A stretch of 64,000 nucleotides of DNA, taken from NCBI GenBank assembly GCA_963695445.1, contig CAVOGV010000001.1, positions 1 through 64,000 on the forward strand. Reading direction: 5' to 3'. A program made the position numbers and the translations under genes. Position 1 is the first letter of the stretch. Every line of letters starts with the position of its first letter. The notes beneath the pieces were generated by a model, which made no database searches, was not told the origin of the DNA, and was given only the letters and a program-made list of their open reading frames with translations. This stretch comes from Thiohalocapsa sp963695445 (lineage in GTDB: Bacteria > Pseudomonadota > Gammaproteobacteria > Chromatiales > Chromatiaceae). Below, piece by piece: positions 29,969 to 39,668 of this stretch.

Positions 29969-31074
29969 TCATTTCCCGCCCGCGCGCCGGTGCGCACCCG
30001 GACGAAGCCCGGCAAGCGCCGCGTCGAGCGCCGGATCGCCGCGTGTCGACCCACAGCCGGGGCTGGGCGAGGCGCGGCCAGCTTGTCCTCGGTGGCCAGC
30101 ACGATCAGCCCGTCGCGGCCCGGCCCGGGCGATCAGCGCCGGGCTGATCTGCTGGTTGCCGCGGCCGAGCAGGAAGCCCTGCTGGCCGGTGACGCCCAGC
30201 ACGATGCGCACCGGCCCGTCGCCGGCCAGCGCCTCGAGCTCCGCCGCGCGCGGCATCGCGGGCGACGACCTGCGCCGTCCCGCAGCGCGTCGATGCCCAG
30301 AATCGTGGGCGCGTGGCCGGCGGCCCGCATCACCGCGCCGGCACTGGTGCCCGGGCCGATGACGTAGAGCGTGCCCGGCTCCATGCCCGCGACCACCTCG
30401 CGCGCGGCTGCCGCCAGCGCCACGCCGCGATCGCGGCCGCGGCCCGCCCTTCGCCGCCTGCATCCGGTTGCGCGCCACCGGCACGCGCGCATGGCCGTAA
30501 GAGCCGCGGCGCGATGCGGCCCGGCGCGCAGGGCCGCCTCGTCGATGTCCATCACCTCGGCCTCGTCGTCCCAGGCGACGCGGTCCGGCGTCGGTCAGCA
30601 GATCGGCCAGCAGCGCGCCCGCCGCCTCGGGCGAGACGGCGAAGACGCCGGAGTGCATCTTCACGCCGCAGGGAATGCCCAGCATCGCCTGCCCGGCGGC
30701 AAGCTGCCCGGCCACGTCGCGCGCCGTGCCGTCGCCGCCGGCGAAGACGATCAGATCACGCTCGGCCATGCGCGGCGACCGCCTCGCGCGTGTCGCGGGC
30801 CGTGCCGCGTCGGCCGGGCGGCAGCGTCGGCACCATCGGTCCAGCGCCAGCCCGTCCACCCAGTCCGCGCCCGAGCGCGCCCGGCGGCGCCGCGATCGCC
30901 GCGCCCGGCACGCGCTGCGGCCAGCACGCGCCAGCGCCCGCCGCGCCCGCGGCCCGCCTGCGGCACCGCGCCGCGGCGCAGCGCCTCGGCCACGGTGTCG
31001 GGACCGTCGGTGCCCTTCAGCCCGACGCGCCCGCCCAGCCCCGCAACCGGATTGACGACCAGTCCGATCCGCAC
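29969..31074 (-). CDS. ATP-NAD kinase family protein (AcoX-like)
   Basis: About 360 residues. The GTG start at 31074 has AGGGAGG upstream and gives RIGLVVNPVAGLGGRVGLKG. DLIVFAGGDGTARDVAGQLA holds the GGDGT motif that defines NAD-kinase-like folds. GIPCGVKMHSGVFAVSPEAA follows, then GTLYVIGPGTSAGAVMR, IVLGVTGQQGFLLGRGNQQI and SPALIARA. This long version resembles AcoX and archaeal-type proteins of unknown function, not housekeeping NadK. It shares a strand with gcvPA, whose start is downstream of its stop. Eight or more frameshifts, many in 30230-30480 and 30850-30920. Confidence 0.75.
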
Positions 31075-31123
31075 GCACCGCCTCCCTTGCCCGCGCAGTT
31101 GCCGGTTGCGGCGCCGTCCGAAC

Positions 31124-31142
31124 TGCGCACAGATGCACGCAA
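31124..31142. promoter_or_regulatory. Candidate IclR-type operator H (weak)
   Basis: TGCGCACAGATGCACGCAA resembles operator B (CGCACA, three bases, GTGCGAAC). It lies between the NAD-kinase-like gene and the aldo/keto reductase gene, just before the latter's ribosome site. Confidence 0.35.
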
Positions 31143-31160
31143 CTACTAGGAGAGAGTCCC

Positions 31161-32247
31161 ATGACACGAGCACCGGATCGCACCATGCTGGGGCGAGACC
31201 TGCCCATCCGCCGGCTGATCACCGGGCTCTGGCAGATGGCCGACCAGGAACGCGACGGCAAGCCGTTCGATCTCGACGCGGCGGCCGAGGCGCTGCTCGC
31301 CTATGCCCGGGCGGGCTTCGACACCTTCGACATGGCCGACCACTACGGCAGCGCCGAGATCGTCGCCGGGCATGGTGCACCGGCACGATGCGCGAGGCGG
31401 GCGAGACGCCGCCGACCATCCTGACCAAATGGTGCCCGCCGCCCGGAGCCGATGTGACCCCGAGCACGGTGCGCGCAGGCGTCGAGACGCGCGCTCGACC
31501 GGCTCGACCTGCCGGCTGGTCGACGTGATGCAGTTCCACTGGTGGCGCTACGAGTCGCCCCGAGTATCTCGACGCGCTGGAGCAGCTGATGCGGCTGCGC
31601 GAGGAAGGGCTGATCCGCGAGATCGGGCTGACCAACTTCGACGCGGCGCATCTGCGGCATGCTGCTGGCGCACGGGATCGAGATCGCCTCGAACCAGGTC
31701 TGCTTCTCGCTGCTCGACCGCCGCGCGGCCGGCGCGCTGTCGGAGGTCGCGCCAAGGCTCACGGCGTGGCGATCCTGGCCTTCGGCACGCTCGGCGGCGG
31801 CTTCCTGTCAGACCGCTGGGCAGGTGCCAGCCCGAACCCGACGACATCGCCGGACTGGAGCCGGATGAAATACAAGCGGTTCATCGACGCCGCGCGGCGG
31901 CTGGGCACGTTTCCAGGCGCTGCTGGCGGCGCTGCGCGGAGGTCGCGCGCAAGCACGACGCGTCGATCTCGAACGTGGCGTCGGCCTGGGTGCTGGGCCA
32001 TGCCGGCGTCACCGCCACGATCATCGGCGCGCGGCTCGGCGAGGCGGAGCACCGCGACCGACAACCTGCGTGCCTTGGACCTGCGCGCTCGACGACGAGG
32101 ACCGTGCGCTCGATCGACCGCGGCAGCCGATGCGCTCGACCCGATTCCCGGCGATTGCGGCGACGAGTACCGCAAACCGCCGTTCCTGACCGCGTCGGGC
32201 GATCTCAGCCACCATCTCGACGCGCTGCCACCGGTGTTTCCGCGTAG
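31161..32247 (+). CDS. Aldo/keto reductase
   Basis: An NADPH-dependent TIM-barrel reductase of about 345 residues. The start MTRAPDRTMLGRDLPIRRLI is preceded by AGGAGAGAG. LLAYARAGFDTFDMADHYGS contains the catalytic Asp and Tyr; LTKWCPPPGADVTPSTVRAG holds the lysine; DVMQFHWWRYESPEYLDAL carries the histidine. REIGLTNFDAAHLR and NVASAWVLGHAGVTATIIGA are typical of the C-terminal half. The protein has a longer tail than usual (to about GDLSHHLDALPPVF). Eight or more one-base insertions. The stop at 32245-32247 is two bases from the Rid gene, so the two are probably translated together. Confidence 0.82.
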
Positions 32248-32249
32248 CG

Positions 32250-32659
32250 GTGCCCAGCCGGCCGCGGACGGCGCCGGGCGGAAAGCGGCTCCATCTGGGA
32301 GGCAGCGGGCAGGCTTCTCGCGCGCCGTGCGGATCGGCGATCGCATCGTCGTCAGCGGCACCACCGCGACCGACGCCCGGCGGCGACCCGGTCTGCCCCG
32401 GACGACGCGGCAGGACAGGCCGTCTTATGCGCTCGACAAGATCCTGGCCGCCATCGAGTCGCTCGGCGGCAGTGCGGAAGACGTGATCCGCACGCGCATC
32501 TACCTGAGCGATGAGGCAGACTGGCAGGCGGTCTCGGCCGTTCACGCCCGTTACTTCGGCGAAACCCGCCCGGCGAACACGCTGATCGCGGGTGTCACGC
32601 TGATCGGCGGCTACAAGGTCGAGATCGAGGCCGAGGCGCTGGTCGATCCAGACGTCTGA
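32250..32659 (+). CDS. Rid family (RidA/YjgF-like) protein
   Basis: About 135 residues from a GTG at 32250. Reading gives GSGQAFSRAVRIGDRIVVSG, then YALDKILAAIESLGGSAEDV, then IRTRIYLSDEADWQAVSAVH, and RPANTLIAGVTLIGGYKVEI with the arginine-equivalent region and glutamates of the family. Rid proteins hydrolyse reactive enamines and imines to keto acids and ammonia. That fits the two imine-forming flavin oxidases in this cluster. Three one-base insertions in the first half. It ends 154 bases before the amino acid importer, with operator E between. Confidence 0.82.
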
Positions 32660-32723
32660 CCCAGGGCCCGCCCTGCCCCCGCCGGCATTGACAGACGCTG
32701 GAATCTGTCCGACGCTCAATTCC

Positions 32724-32748
32724 GTACAAAAGTTCATCTTTGCGCACA
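32724..32748. promoter_or_regulatory. Candidate IclR-type operator E
   Basis: GTACAAAAGTTCATCT is followed by TTGCGCACA. The core ACAAAAGTTC is shared with operator D. The distance to CGCACA is one base longer than in the other copies, as one inserted read error would give. It lies 66 bases upstream of the amino acid binding-protein gene. Confidence 0.55.
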
Positions 32749-32813
32749 ACCGTCCCCCTGCGAAAGGCAGGGGGCCGCAACGCGGATCGGGCCGCAACAG
32801 TGGAGGAGCAACC

Positions 32814-33630
32814 ATGTTCAGACGGACCCTCATGGCCGCGGCATCGCCGGCCTTGCGACTGGTCGGCCTCGCGGCCGGGCCAGCAGCCGCCAAATCGCTC
32901 GACGACATCCTGTCCGACGGCACGATCCGCATCGGCATCAACCCGAACTTCCCCAACATGTCCGTCCGCAACGCCGACGGCGATTGGGAAGGCTTCGACA
33001 TCGAGGTCGGCAAGGCCATCGCCGCCGCGCTCGGCGTCGAGGTCGAATGGGTGCCGACCGAAACGCCGCAGCGCGTGCCGTTCCTGGTCTCCGACCGCAT
33101 CGACATCTCGCTCGGCGCGCTGACCCGCAACTCCGAGCGCGCCAAGCTGATCGACTACACCGTGCCGCTGCACACCGAGGTTCTGGCCGTGCTCGCCACC
33201 GACAAGATCGAGGGCGACAGCTGGGAGGACTTCAACAAGGAAGGCGTCACGCTCGCCAACATGCGCGGCAACTGGACGGTCGGCTGGATCGAGGAGAACA
33301 TGCCGAACGTCGAGCTGGAACTCGTCGACACGCTCGCCGACACGGTGCGCCTCGTCGGCCAGGGCCGGGCCGATGCGATCGTCGAGAACATCGACTTCTT
33401 CATGGCGTTCACCGAGAACTACCCGGACGTGAACTGGCGCGTCGTCGGACGACCCGATCTTCGTCGCCTACTGCGCCATCGGCGTCGAGCCAGGGCAACG
33501 AGAACCTGACCGAAGTGCTGAACATCATCCTCTTCGACCTGCACTCCTCCGGCACGGTCAACGAGCATGTGGGAAGCAGTTCTACGGCGCGCCGATGCTG
33601 CGCAAGGTCGAGCCGACCCCGTTCTTCTGA
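32814..33630 (+). CDS. Polar amino acid ABC importer, binding protein (family 3)
   Basis: About 270 residues; TGGAGGAGC lies eight bases before the ATG. The signal peptide reads MFRRTLMAAASPALRLVGLA and ends AAGPAAA. The mature part is typical: LSDGTIRIGINPNFPNMSVR, WEGFDIEVGKAIAAALGVEV, RIDISLGALTRNSERAKLID with the ligand arginine, LANMRGNWTVGWIEENMP and DAIVENIDFFMAFTENYPDV. Frameshifts near 33450, 33490 and 33570 precede YGAPMLRKVEPTPFF. It is the first gene of a four-gene importer operon. Confidence 0.9.
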
Positions 33631-33690
33631 TCCAGCCTGCGACCCGCCGCCCGGCCGACTGCGCCGGGCGGACCGTGCCGTGAGCCCTGC

Positions 33691-34375
33691 ATGAACTACA
33701 GCTTTCAGTACGGCGTCGTCTGGGACAACTTCGACGCGCTTCTGCAGGGCGCGTGGCTGACGTTCCAACTGGGCGTCCTGGCCTTCGCGGGCGGGCTGCT
33801 GATCGGCCTGGTCTGCGCGGCGATCAAGACCTACGGGCCGCTGCCGCTGCGCCTGCTCGTCGACGGCCTACGTCGTCTTCATCACCAACACGCCGGCGCC
33901 TGATCCAGATCTACTTCCTCTATTTCGGCCTGCCCGAGGTCGGCATCCGCTGGTCCAGCGAGGCCTGCCTGCTGATCGGGCTGATCCTGAACGCCGGCGC
34001 CTATCTGACGATGATCCTGCGCGCCGGCTTCCTGTCGGTTCGCAGCACCGAGCTGGAGGCCGGCGCAGACGCTCGGCATGTCGGTCGTCCAGCAGATCCG
34101 CTACATCATCGTGCCGCATATCGCGAAGTCGATCTATCCGGCGCTCGCCAACTTCTTCATCGTGGTCCTGGTCATGGGCACCTCGATCGGCGCGGTGATC
34201 GGGGTGGACGAGCTGACCGGCGAGGCCATCAACCTGTCGACCGTCAACTACCGCTGGCTCGAATACTTCTCGGTCATCGCGGTGATGTACGTCGTGCTGA
34301 CCTTCATCGCCTCGCATCGGGCTCGCGCTTGCTCGGGCCGCTGGGCGTTCCGGGTCAAGGCGCAAGATCTTCTGA
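33691..34375 (+). CDS. Polar amino acid ABC importer, permease 1
   Basis: A HisM/GlnP-type permease of about 225 residues. MNYSFQYGVVWDNFDALLQG leads into the helix WLTFQLGVLAFAGGLLIGLV, then YVVFITNTPALIQIYFLYFG. The EAA loop reads TELEAAQTLGMSVVQQIRYI. SIYPALANFFIVVLVMGTSI follows, and then EYFSVIAVMYVVLTFIAS. Its TGA at 34373-34375 overlaps the ATG of the second permease (TGATG). Frameshifts occur near 33870, 33900, 34070 and 34315-34330. Confidence 0.88.
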
Positions 34376-35050
34376 TGGAGCGCATCCTCGAGCAGATGCC
34401 GCGCTTCTTCGCGCCGGGCAACCTCTGGCTTCTGGTCGAGGCGGCGGGCTTCACGCTGGCGATGACGCTGGTGGGCTGCACTGATCGGCTTCTGCCTGGC
34501 CTTCCTGCTGGTCTACCTGCGCCAGACGCCGGGCCTCTGGGCGCTGCCGCTGCGGCGTGGTCTGCATCGCCTATGTCGAGATCTTCCGCCGCATCCCGTT
34601 CCTCGTGGTGATCTATCTCGTCCTGTTCTTCATCCAGACCGTCGCCACCGACGCCTCGCTCTTCACCATCGCCGTCATCGCGATCTGCATCTACGCCATC
34701 GCCTACACCGCCGACATCATCCGCGGCGGGCTCGAATCGGTGCCGCAGACCCAGGTCGAGGCGGCGCAGGCGATGAACATGTCGCGGCTGCAGACGCACG
34801 CTGACGGTCGTCCTGCCGCAGGCCTGGCCGGTGATCATTCCGCCCGCCATCGCCTTCGCGGTCTCGTTCATCAAGGACACCGCGCTGGTCAGCCAGATCG
34901 GCGTGTTCGAGCTGACCTTCCGCGGCAAGGAGCTGAACAATCAGGGCTTCTCGGGCGTCCTCGTCTTCGGCACCATCGCGCTGTGCTATTTCCTCCTGTC
35001 CTTCCCGCTCAGCATGCTGGGCCAGTATCTGGAGAAACGTCTTGCCACAC
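34375..35050 (+). CDS. Polar amino acid ABC importer, permease 2
   Basis: The start MERILEQMPRFFAPGNLWLL is translationally coupled to permease 1. VEAAGFTLAMTLVGCLIGFC is the first helix, then VEIFRRIPFLVVIYLVLFFI, GGLESVPQTQVEAAQAMNMS (EAA loop) and FAVSFIKDTALVSQIGVFEL. It ends near GQYLEKRLA, where the exact stop is hidden by a frame error at the overlap with the ATPase start. Three other frameshifts lie near 34480, 34555 and 34797. Confidence 0.86.
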
Positions 35051-35786
35051 CTCGCGGTCAGCGACGTTCGCGCAAGCTACGGCGGCGCTTGAGGTCCTCA
35101 AGGGCGTCAGCTTCTCGATGGAGAAGGGCGAGGTCGTGGCGCTGGTCGGCCCGTCGGGGTCGGGCAAGTCCACCGTGCTGCGCGCGCTGGTGGGCCTCAC
35201 CCCGCGTCACGTCGGGGCAGGTGCGAGATCGACGGCAACGCCATCGACTACCGCAGCGCCGCGTCGGTCCGCGCCGCGCGCGACCAGATGGCGATCGTGT
35301 TCCAGCAGTACAACCTGTTCCAGAACATGAACGTGCTGCGCAACGTCACGCTCGCGCCCGCTCAAGATCAAGCGCCGCCCGCGGGCGAAGTTCGAGGCCG
35401 AGGCCGAGCGGCTGCTGGCCCTGGTGGGCCTTGCCGACAAGATGCGACGCCTATCCCGACGAGCTGTCGGGCGGCCAGCAGCAGCGCGTCGCCATCGCGC
35501 GCGCGCTGGCGCTGCACCCCGAGATCCTGCTGCTGGACGAGGTCACCTCGGCGCTCGACCCCGAGCTTGTGAACGAGGTGCTGGACACGATCCGGCGGCT
35601 GGCCGCCGAAGGCATGACCATGATCCTCGTCAGCCACGAGATGGGCTTCGTGCGCGAGGTCGCGGACCACGTCGTGTTCATGGACCAGGGCGAGGTGATC
35701 GAGGAGCGGGCCGCCGAAGCGAGATCTTCGACACCCCGAAGAGCGACCGCGCGCGGGATTTCTTCGGCAAGATCCTGAGGCACTAG
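35042..35786 (+). CDS. Polar amino acid ABC importer, ATPase (GlnQ type)
   Basis: About 245 residues. I chose the TTG at 35042 because it gives the normal family start (PHLAVSDVRASYG, then ALEVLKGVSFSMEKGEVV). Walker A GPSGSGKSTVLRAL, Q-loop MAIVFQQYNLFQNMNVL, signature LSGGQQQRVAIARALALHP, Walker B ILLLDEVTSALDPELV and the switch histidine in ILVSHEMGFVREV are all present. It ends FFGKILRH ten bases before the enolase-superfamily gene. Four frameshifts. Confidence 0.9.
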
Positions 35787-35795
35787 GGGGCCCCC

Positions 35796-36903
35796 ATGAA
35801 GATCGATGCGATCCGGACCTACAAGGTCGACCTGCCGCTGAAGGAGGGCCGCTATTCCTGGTCCGAAGGCAAGTATGTGGAGGTCTTCGATTCGACCGTG
35901 GTGGAGATCGTGACCGACGACGGCCGCACCGGCGTGGGCGAGATCTGCCCGCTCGGCCCCTTCTACCTGCCGGCCTACGCCGAAGGTGCGCGCGCGGGCG
36001 TCGGCGAGCTGTCGCAGCACCTCATCGGCCTCGACCCCCGCGACCTCACGGTGATCGAGCAGGTGATGGACCGCGCGCTCCTCGGTCACCCTTACGTCAA
36101 GTCCGCGATCGACATGGCCTGCTGGGACCTCGCTCGGGCAAGGACGCAGGGCTTCCGGTCGTGACGCTGATGGGCGGCCGCCACGGCGACAGCGTCGCGC
36201 TCTACCGCGCGATCTCGCCAGGGTTCGCGCCGAGGCGATGGCCGAGAACGTCGCGGGCTACCGGGCCGAGGGCTACACGAAGTTCCAGCTCAAGGTCGGC
36301 GGCCGCGCGGACGACGACATCGTCCGCATTCACGCGGTGGCGGGCATCCTCCAGCCCGGCGACGTCCTCGTGGCGGACGCCAACACCGGCTGGACGTCCG
36401 GAGACGCGCTCCGCGTGGCGAATGCGGTACGCGACGTCGACGTCTGGATCGAACAGCCCTGCAAGACCTACGCCGAATGCCTCGGCGTCCGCCGCGCCAT
36501 CTCGCTGCCCTTCATCCTCGACGAGAATATCGACGGGCTCGACGCCTTCATGACCGCCCACAACGACGGCGCGATGAACGCGATCAACCTCAAGATCTCC
36601 AAGGTCGGCGGGCTGACCAAGGCCCGCCGCATCCGCGACCTCTGCGTGGCGCTCGGCTACCCCATGACGCTCGAGGACAGCTGGGGCGGCGACATCGTCA
36701 CCGCGGCCATCGCCGCGCTCGTCGCATTCCACGCCCGAACGCTTCCGCTTCTCGGCCACCGACTTCAACTCCTACGTCACCGTCTCCTTCGCCGACGGCG
36801 CGCCGCAGCGGTGGACGGCCGGATGCGCGCCTCGGACGCCCCCGGCCTCGGCGTGACGCTCAAGCGCGACGTGGTGGGCAAGCCCGTCGGCGAATACCGC
36901 TAA
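35796..36903 (+). CDS. Enolase-superfamily (mandelate racemase/MLE) enzyme, hydroxyproline-betaine epimerase-like
   Basis: About 368 residues; MKIDAIRTYKVDLPLKEGRY starts after AGGGGG. The capping domain reads VVEIVTDDGRTGVGEICPLG; the barrel gives YTKFQLKVGGRADDDIVRIH with the catalytic lysines, VADANTGWTSGDALRV (metal Asp), VWIEQPC (metal Glu) and FILDENIDGLDAF (metal Asp). NAINLKISKVGGLTKARRIR supplies the second catalytic lysine. The two-lysine arrangement fits a racemase or epimerase. It shares features with HpbD-type proline-betaine epimerases, but this is inferred from memory. It is directly linked to an amino acid importer. Frameshifts near 36140, 36228 and 36735. Confidence 0.82.
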
Positions 36904-36918
36904 ACCCCGGAGAGCCCC

Positions 36919-37612
36919 ATGATCCGCTTCTTCTACAACCTCGCCCCGAACCCGATGAAGGTCGCGCTCTTCCTCGAGGAATCGGGCCTGCCCTACGAGC
37001 CCGTGGCCGTCGACACCCGCCGGGGCGAACAGCACGAGCCCGCCTTCCGCGCGATCAACCCGAACGGCAAGGTCCCCGCCATCATCGACGGCGACACCAC
37101 CGTCTTCGACAGCAACGCGATCCTGCTCTACCTCGCCGACAAGACGGGACAGTTCCTGCCCCCAGGCGGCGACCGGGCGCGGGGCGAGCTTCTCTCCTGG
37201 CTCATGTTCGTGGCCTCTGGCGTCGGGCCGTTCTCCGGCCAGGCGGTGCACTTCCGAAACTTCGCGCCGGGCGAGAACGCCTATGCGCTCAAGCGCTACG
37301 ACTTCGAGGCGCGTCGCCACTGGCAGGTGGTCGAGGACCGGCTGGCGCAGGGGCCGCTGGATGCTGGGCGACACCTACACCATCGTCGACATGGCCGTCT
37401 GGGGCTGGGGCTCGCGGCTTACCTACATGCTGGGCGACGACCGGATCATGGAGACGTACCCCAACCTCGACCGCCTCATGCGCGAGATCGACGCCCGCCC
37501 CGCAGCCGGGCGGGCGCAGGCGCTGAAGGACCGCCACACCTTCAAGGCCGAGCTCGACGAGGCCGCCGTGCGCTCACTCTACCCGCAGATCTTCGCGCCG
37601 GACCCGGTCTGA
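36919..37612 (+). CDS. Glutathione S-transferase-like protein
   Basis: About 230 residues. The thioredoxin-like N-domain reads MIRFFYNLAPNPMKVALFLE, with AINPNGKVPAIIDGDTTVFD (the cis-proline VP) and SNAILLYLADKTGQFLPPGG. The helical C-domain contains GDTYTIVDMAVWGWGSRL. It is close to the YfcG/YghU group, which use glutathione for disulfide or peroxide reduction. One frameshift near 37365. It sits in the same operon between the racemase-like gene and an SDR; its role in the pathway is unclear. Confidence 0.85.
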
Positions 37613-37615
37613 GCC

Positions 37616-38385
37616 ATGCCCGCCGCACTCGTCACCGGCGCAGGCTCGGGCATCGGCCGGGCCACCGCCGCCGCTTCGCGCAGGACGGCTTCGCCGTCGT
37701 CTGCGCCGACCTCGACGCCGGGGCGGCGACGGCGGCGTCGCCGAGGAGATCGCCGGCGAGGGCGGCACGCGCCCTCGCGGTGCAGGTCGACGTCACCGAC
37801 GAGGCCTCGGTCGCGGCCATGGCCGAGGCCGCCGGCCGCTGGCAGGGCGGCCTCCGACACCGTGGTGGCCAATGCCGGCATCATGGTCGAAGGCGGTCTC
37901 CTCGTCGCTCTCGCTCGCGGACTGGAACCGGGCGCTCACGGTGAACGCCACCGGCGCCTTCCTCACCGCCCGCGCGACCATGCCGCATCTGGTCGCGGAC
38001 GGGCAGGGCACGCTGGTCTTCACCGCCTCGACAGTGGCGCTCGCGGGCATGAAGGGCGTCGCCGCCTATTCGGCGTCCAAGGGCGCCGTCGCAGCCCTCA
38101 CCCGCCAGCTCGCCGCCGATTTCGCGGGGCAGGGCGTGCGGGTCAACGCCGTCGCCCCGGGCGCCGTCCGCACGCCGCTCTCGAAATCGCAGTTCCGCGC
38201 CCGCGCGGCAGACGGAGGAGGAGTTCCAGACCCTCCTCCAGCAGGTCATCGGCCGCTACCCGATCCCCCGCTGGGGCCAGCCCGAGGAGATCGCGGAGGC
38301 GATCCTCTTCCTCGCCACGTCGCGGTCAAGCTGGATGACGGGCCAGATCATGCCCATCGACGGCGGGCTCCTCGAACTGCGCTAG
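37616..38385 (+). CDS. Short-chain dehydrogenase/reductase
   Basis: The start MPAALVTGAGSGIGRATAAA lies three bases after the GST stop. GFAVVCADLDAGAATAA is followed by VQVDVTDEASVAAMAEAAGR, then DTVVANAGIMVEGGLL, ALTVNATGAFLTARATMPHL, FTASTVALAGMKGVAAYSAS with KGAVAALTRQ completing the Tyr-x-x-x-Lys pair, and VAPGAVRTPLSK. The C-terminus is MTGQIMPIDGGLLELR. Six frameshifts. It is last in the plus-strand importer operon and converges with the cytosine-deaminase-like gene, their stops overlapping. Confidence 0.85.
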
Positions 38386-39668
38386 TGCCTGCGCCGAACT
38401 GACGCCGGCCGCCCCGGGATCGCAAGCCGCGCGTCGTTCCGCTGGCGCTCCACGATCACCTTCCCCTTCGACACGACCGCCAGCCGGTCGGGCCGCAGCC
38501 GCAGCGCCTCGGTCGGGGTCCCCGCGTCGAGCACCACCAGCGAGGCCACGCACCCCGGCGCGAGCCCGTAGCCCTCGAGCCCCATGATCCGGGCGTTCTC
38601 CACCGTCACCATGTCGAAGCAGCGCCGCATCTCGTCCGGATGCGTCATCTGCGCGACGTGCAGCCCCATGAAGGCCACGTCCAGCATGTCGGCCGTCCCG
38701 AGCGAATACCACGGGTCGAGCACGCAATCCTGCCCCCAGCCGACGGTGATGCCCGTGGGCCTGCATCTCCTTGACCCGCGTCAGGCCGCGGCGCTTGGGA
38801 TAGGTGTCGTGCCGCCCCTGCAGCGTGATGTTGATCAGCGGGTTGGGGATCGCCGTCATGCCCGCTCTCGGCGATCAGCGGCAGGAGCTTCGAGACATAG
38901 TAGTTGTCCATCGAATGCATCGAGGTCAGGTGCGACGCCCGCCGCCCGCGCGCCCAAGCCCATGCCGCGTCACCTCACGCGCCATGGTTTCGACATGGCG
39001 GCTCATCGGGTCGTCGGTCTCGTCGCAGTGGACGTCCCACATCAGGCCCGCGTTCGGCGGCGATGCGGGCGAGCTCGCGCACCGAGCTGCGGCGCCTTCC
39101 TCCATCGTCCGCTCGAAATGCGGGATGCCGCCCACGACATCGACGCCCATGTCGAGCGCCCGGATCAGGTTGTCGCAGCCCGTTCGGCGCGCGGTAGAGC
39201 CCGTCCTGCGGGAAGGCCACCAGCTGCAGGTCGAGGTAGGGCGCCACTCGGCCGCTTCACCTCCAGCATCGCCTCGACGCCCGCGCAGGTGGTCGGGCGT
39301 GGTGTCGACATGGGTGCGGATGGCCAGAAGCCCCATGGACGCCGCCCAGTCGCAGTAGGTGCAGCGCGCGGTCGACCATCTCCTCGACGGTCGCGATCTC
39401 GCGCAGCTCGCCCCAGAGCGCGATGCCCTCGAGCAAGCGTGCCCGAGGCGTTCACCCGCGGCAGGCCGTAGCTGACAGCGTCGCGTCCATGTGGAAATGC
39501 GGGTCGACGAAGGGCGGCGCCGACCAGGTCGCCGCCTGCGTCGATCACGCGGGCGGCTTCGGCCTCGATCCGCGCTTCCACGGCCACGATCCGGTCCCCC
39601 CGGATGCCGATATCGGCCACACGGCCATCGGGCAGCGTGCCGCCCCGGACGATCAGATCGAAGGTCAG
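38382..39668 (-). CDS. Cytosine deaminase-like amidohydrolase
   Basis: About 420 residues of the amidohydrolase superfamily. VADIGIRGDRIVAVEARIEA is followed by the metal pair in FVDPHFHMDATLSYGLPRVN, IRTHVDTTPDHLRGVEAMLE, DLQLVAFPQDGLYR, LMWDVHCDETDDPMSRHVET with two metal-site histidine/glutamate positions, and VGWGQDCVLDPWYSLGTADM with the catalytic Asp. The pattern is that of CodA and related cyclic-amide hydrolases. No ATG fits; the reading seems to start at a CTG (39668) overlapping the TGA of the permease. It belongs with the nucleoside-type importer, so a pyrimidine or related heterocycle is a plausible substrate. Eight or more frameshifts. Confidence 0.82.
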
